Shown: positions 13,356-15,155 of the stretch, in pieces | How positions within the stretch are numbered: position 1 is the stretch's first letter | Layout: every line of letters starts with the position of its first letter | Assembly (NCBI GenBank): GCA_964505325.1 | Contig: CAZDHT010000111.1 | Span: forward strand, 1-15,155 | Length of the DNA: 15,155 nucleotides | Reading direction: 5' to 3' | Origin: CAZDHT01 sp964505325 | GTDB lineage: Bacteria > Planctomycetota > PUPC01 | The notes under the pieces: generated by a model | Told to the model about the DNA's origin: nothing | The model's input: the letters and a program-made list of their open reading frames with translations, nothing else | The model's database searches: none | Translations under genes and position numbers: made by a program

Positions 13356-15155
13356 TTATTCCGGCTGGAACCACTTCGGTACGGCGAGGCGTGTCTTCAA
13401 CTTGCCGACCGATACCTCGACAACGCGCGGGCTGACCTTTCCGAGGGACGCCTTTGGCGGGCCCTCGGCCGATGCGTCCGTCGCCGTAAGCACATTGACG
13501 AAGACGGTCCGCGTGGAGGCGTTGCCCGGATCAAGTTGCACGACGTGTTTGCCGTACTTGCGGTGATAGCTGTCGCCGGCCACGTCCCGCGTCGTCCCGG
13601 TCGCCGGGTCGAACTCCCTCGCGCCGGTCCGCGAGTTGAGGACGATCTTGTGGCGGGCGGGGGCCAGTATCTGGCAGAAGAGCCGGCCTTCGCGCCGCTC
13701 GAACGGATAGGCAGGGTCAGACCACGTCGGTCGCGTCGGCGGACGGTTGCCGACCCTGACAAGGCCGGGCTCGAACATCGGCGGCTGGTCGCAATGAAGC
13801 TGCCACAGCCGCTTGACATCGGGCCGAGCCGTTTCGACGATGTCCAGCACCACCAGGTGCTGGTAGCCGAGCCAGACCAGCTCGCGGACCCACGTCCTGC
13901 ACTTGGCGGCGGGATTCGCCTTCGACAGGTCGACACGGCAGCGGGCCTCGCGCGGCGTGACCTGCCAGTCCGCGATGCGGGCAACGTCCATGCCTGCCTT
14001 CTTGCGGATGGCGGACCACTCGGCCCAGGTGGCGTGGTCCCACTTCGTCCCCGCCCGCGTTAGCTGGTCGCCACGGTCGTCCTCGATTCGCGGATCGGTG
14101 AACAGGATCACGTTGGTCGAGATGGCGTTCCGGTGGTACTGGTCTGCGCGGCAGTCATAGGGCTTGGTGTAGATGCCGCTGCGGGAGGCAAGCGGCGCGT
14201 GTCGGAACACCTGGAACTGCCCCGCGGTCACGCTGCCGTGGACGTTCATCGGGTCGCCGGCACGGAAGTACACGTGGGTCGCAGCATCGGCGCGCTCGGG
14301 TCTCGGCCATGAGCTCCGGAAGAACGCATAGCCACAACTGTCCCGCCCGAAGACCGCCGCCCGCGGAAGATCGGTCAGCGGACGCGGCGCCACTGTCGGG
14401 TCCCGGAACATGAAGTTCCACATGTACGCCGAATGGTATAGCGACACCCCACACTTCCGGTTCCAGCGCCGCGAAAGACTGCGCCCGTATCCGTCGCGCG
14501 TCAGGTACGACGCCAGGTCGAGGCCCTGCGAGAACTGGTCCTTCACGTTCCAGATGCTCATCCGCTGGTCGTTGCAGTCGGTGAAAGAGATCCCCGGCCG
14601 CATGTACCACAGATAGAAGCGGACGATGTCGCCGAGCCAATCACCCTGGTGCTCGCGGATCCACGGCGCGGGGTTGCGGCCGGTGGCAGACCACCACGCG
14701 GCGAGAAGATGGCCCAGGTCGACGTATGTGTAGTAGAACGTGTAACGCCCGCCCGTCGCGGCGCTATCGACCCAGTCGTACGTCTGGAAGAACTCGTTCA
14801 CCCCCCACGTGCGGAACAGTCGGAGGTACCTCGCCGCCTTGGGGCTGTCGCCCTGGAGCGCAATGCCGGCGATGGTAACGGCGGCCAGCGCCCCCGGCGT
14901 GCGCGAGTAGTAGAAAGGCGCTCGCCCATTGACGATGTGGTCGTAGAAGTAGTCGGCCCCTTGCTCGATCCGCGCCGCGACCTGCGTGCGCGTCGGCTCG
15001 TCCAGCTCGTTGCGGACCCAGTCGTAGAGGGTAGCCAGGCGGACCACGTTCATGCCCTGGTCACTGATGTTGCCGCCCTTCCAACCCATCGCCTTGAGCC
15101 CCGAGACTGCCGAGTCGAGATCCTCCCGCTTGCCGTCGATAATCCACTCGAGCGC
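13356..15155 (-). CDS. Heparinase II/III-like protein, 5' end beyond the window
   Basis: 599 codons are visible, open to the right edge. The Met at 15089 is internal, since 22 in-frame codons precede it, so the N-terminus is missing. The first roughly 260 visible residues form an alpha/alpha-toroid (LATLYDWVRNELDEPTR, YYTYVDLGHLLAAW). From about 265 a beta-rich heparinase II/III-type region follows, with NVHGSVTAGQFQVFRHAPLA (304-323) and SGIY. His306 fits the catalytic His of the family's HxHxD-type motif, but the next two positions of that motif appear to be Ser308 and Thr310. Family members are polysaccharide lyases on uronic-acid glycans (heparin, heparan, alginate and others), usually periplasmic or secreted; any signal peptide would lie outside the window. 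It is convergent with the DUF4832 gene (18-base gap), so co-located but not co-transcribed. Substrate unknown. Confidence 0.85.
   Translation of the reverse strand, partial: ALEWIIDGKREDLDSAVSGLKAMGWKGGNISDQGMNVVRLATLYDWVRNELDEPTRTQVAARIEQGADYFYDHIVNGRAPFYYSRTPGALAAVTIAGIALQGDSPKAARYLRLFRTWGVNEFFQTYDWVDSAATGGRYTFYYTYVDLGHLLAAWWSATGRNPAPWIREHQGDWLGDIVRFYLWYMRPGISFTDCNDQRMSIWNVKDQFSQGLDLASYLTRDGYGRSLSRRWNRKCGVSLYHSAYMWNFMFRDPTVAPRPLTDLPRAAVFGRDSCGYAFFRSSWPRPERADAATHVYFRAGDPMNVHGSVTAGQFQVFRHAPLASRSGIYTKPYDCRADQYHRNAISTNVILFTDPRIEDDRGDQLTRAGTKWDHATWAEWSAIRKKAGMDVARIADWQVTPREARCRVDLSKANPAAKCRTWVRELVWLGYQHLVVLDIVETARPDVKRLWQLHCDQPPMFEPGLVRVGNRPPTRPTWSDPAYPFERREGRLFCQILAPARHKIVLNSRTGAREFDPATGTTRDVAGDSYHRKYGKHVVQLDPGNASTRTVFVNVLTATDASAEGPPKASLGKVSPRVVEVSVGKLKTRLAVPKWFQPE

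Noticed and set aside
13343..13364. Palindrome ATAAGCTTAT between CCGG repeats at the convergent gene junction
   Set aside because: It overlaps the stop of the minus-strand gene, lacks a terminator T-tract, and the CCGG flanks are common in this DNA; a short palindrome by chance is likely.
1..15155. Defence system, toxin-antitoxin pair, prophage or transposon
   Set aside because: No nuclease, transposase, integrase, reverse transcriptase or terminal inverted repeats were seen on either strand.

Overview
The window is a 15,155-base, GC-rich bacterial scaffold piece with one run of 99 Ns (8967-9065), so it probably comes from a draft or metagenome-derived genome. Large secreted HEAT/Kelch/FN3 proteins, a DUF4832-type lipoprotein, a heparinase II/III-like protein, long multi-domain reading frames and good sigma70-type promoters together suggest the Planctomycetota or a nearby PVC-group lineage. 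That assignment is inference; only the DnaE sequence could settle it, by phylogeny. I saw no rRNA, tRNA, CRISPR array, insertion sequence or phage gene.

Left part (1-2106, plus strand): two small membrane-protein genes overlap by an ATGA stop/start (153-746, then a reading frame to 1172). The second appears to carry a one-base frameshift, or a very unusual start, right after its natural ATG. A secreted TPR-repeat protein (1315-2106) follows.

Middle (2156-7980): a secreted transglutaminase-like protein with a complete Cys-His-Asp triad runs on the minus strand (2156-4180), convergent with the TPR gene. It is divergent from dnaE, the DNA polymerase III alpha subunit (4414-7980, plus). The 233-base region between them holds a recognisable promoter for each direction. 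DnaE has all nine expected PHP metal ligands, its catalytic aspartates and a clamp-binding motif, plus an unusual Arg/Gly/Asn-rich tail.

Right part (8073-15155): a promoter and ribosome binding site precede a very large exported protein, interrupted by the N gap. Its layout is signal peptide, STN-like domain, HEAT repeats, six Kelch-like blades, then three FN3-like modules. Its last 14 bases overlap the start of a DUF4832/glycosidase-like lipoprotein gene (11898-13337), so the two form a probable operon. A heparinase II/III-like gene, cut by the window edge, converges on them from the minus strand (13356-15155). The set looks like an extracytoplasmic carbohydrate recognition and degradation locus. 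It is the most interesting part of the window, although no substrate can be read from the sequence. dnaE appears to be an ordinary housekeeping neighbour with its own promoter.
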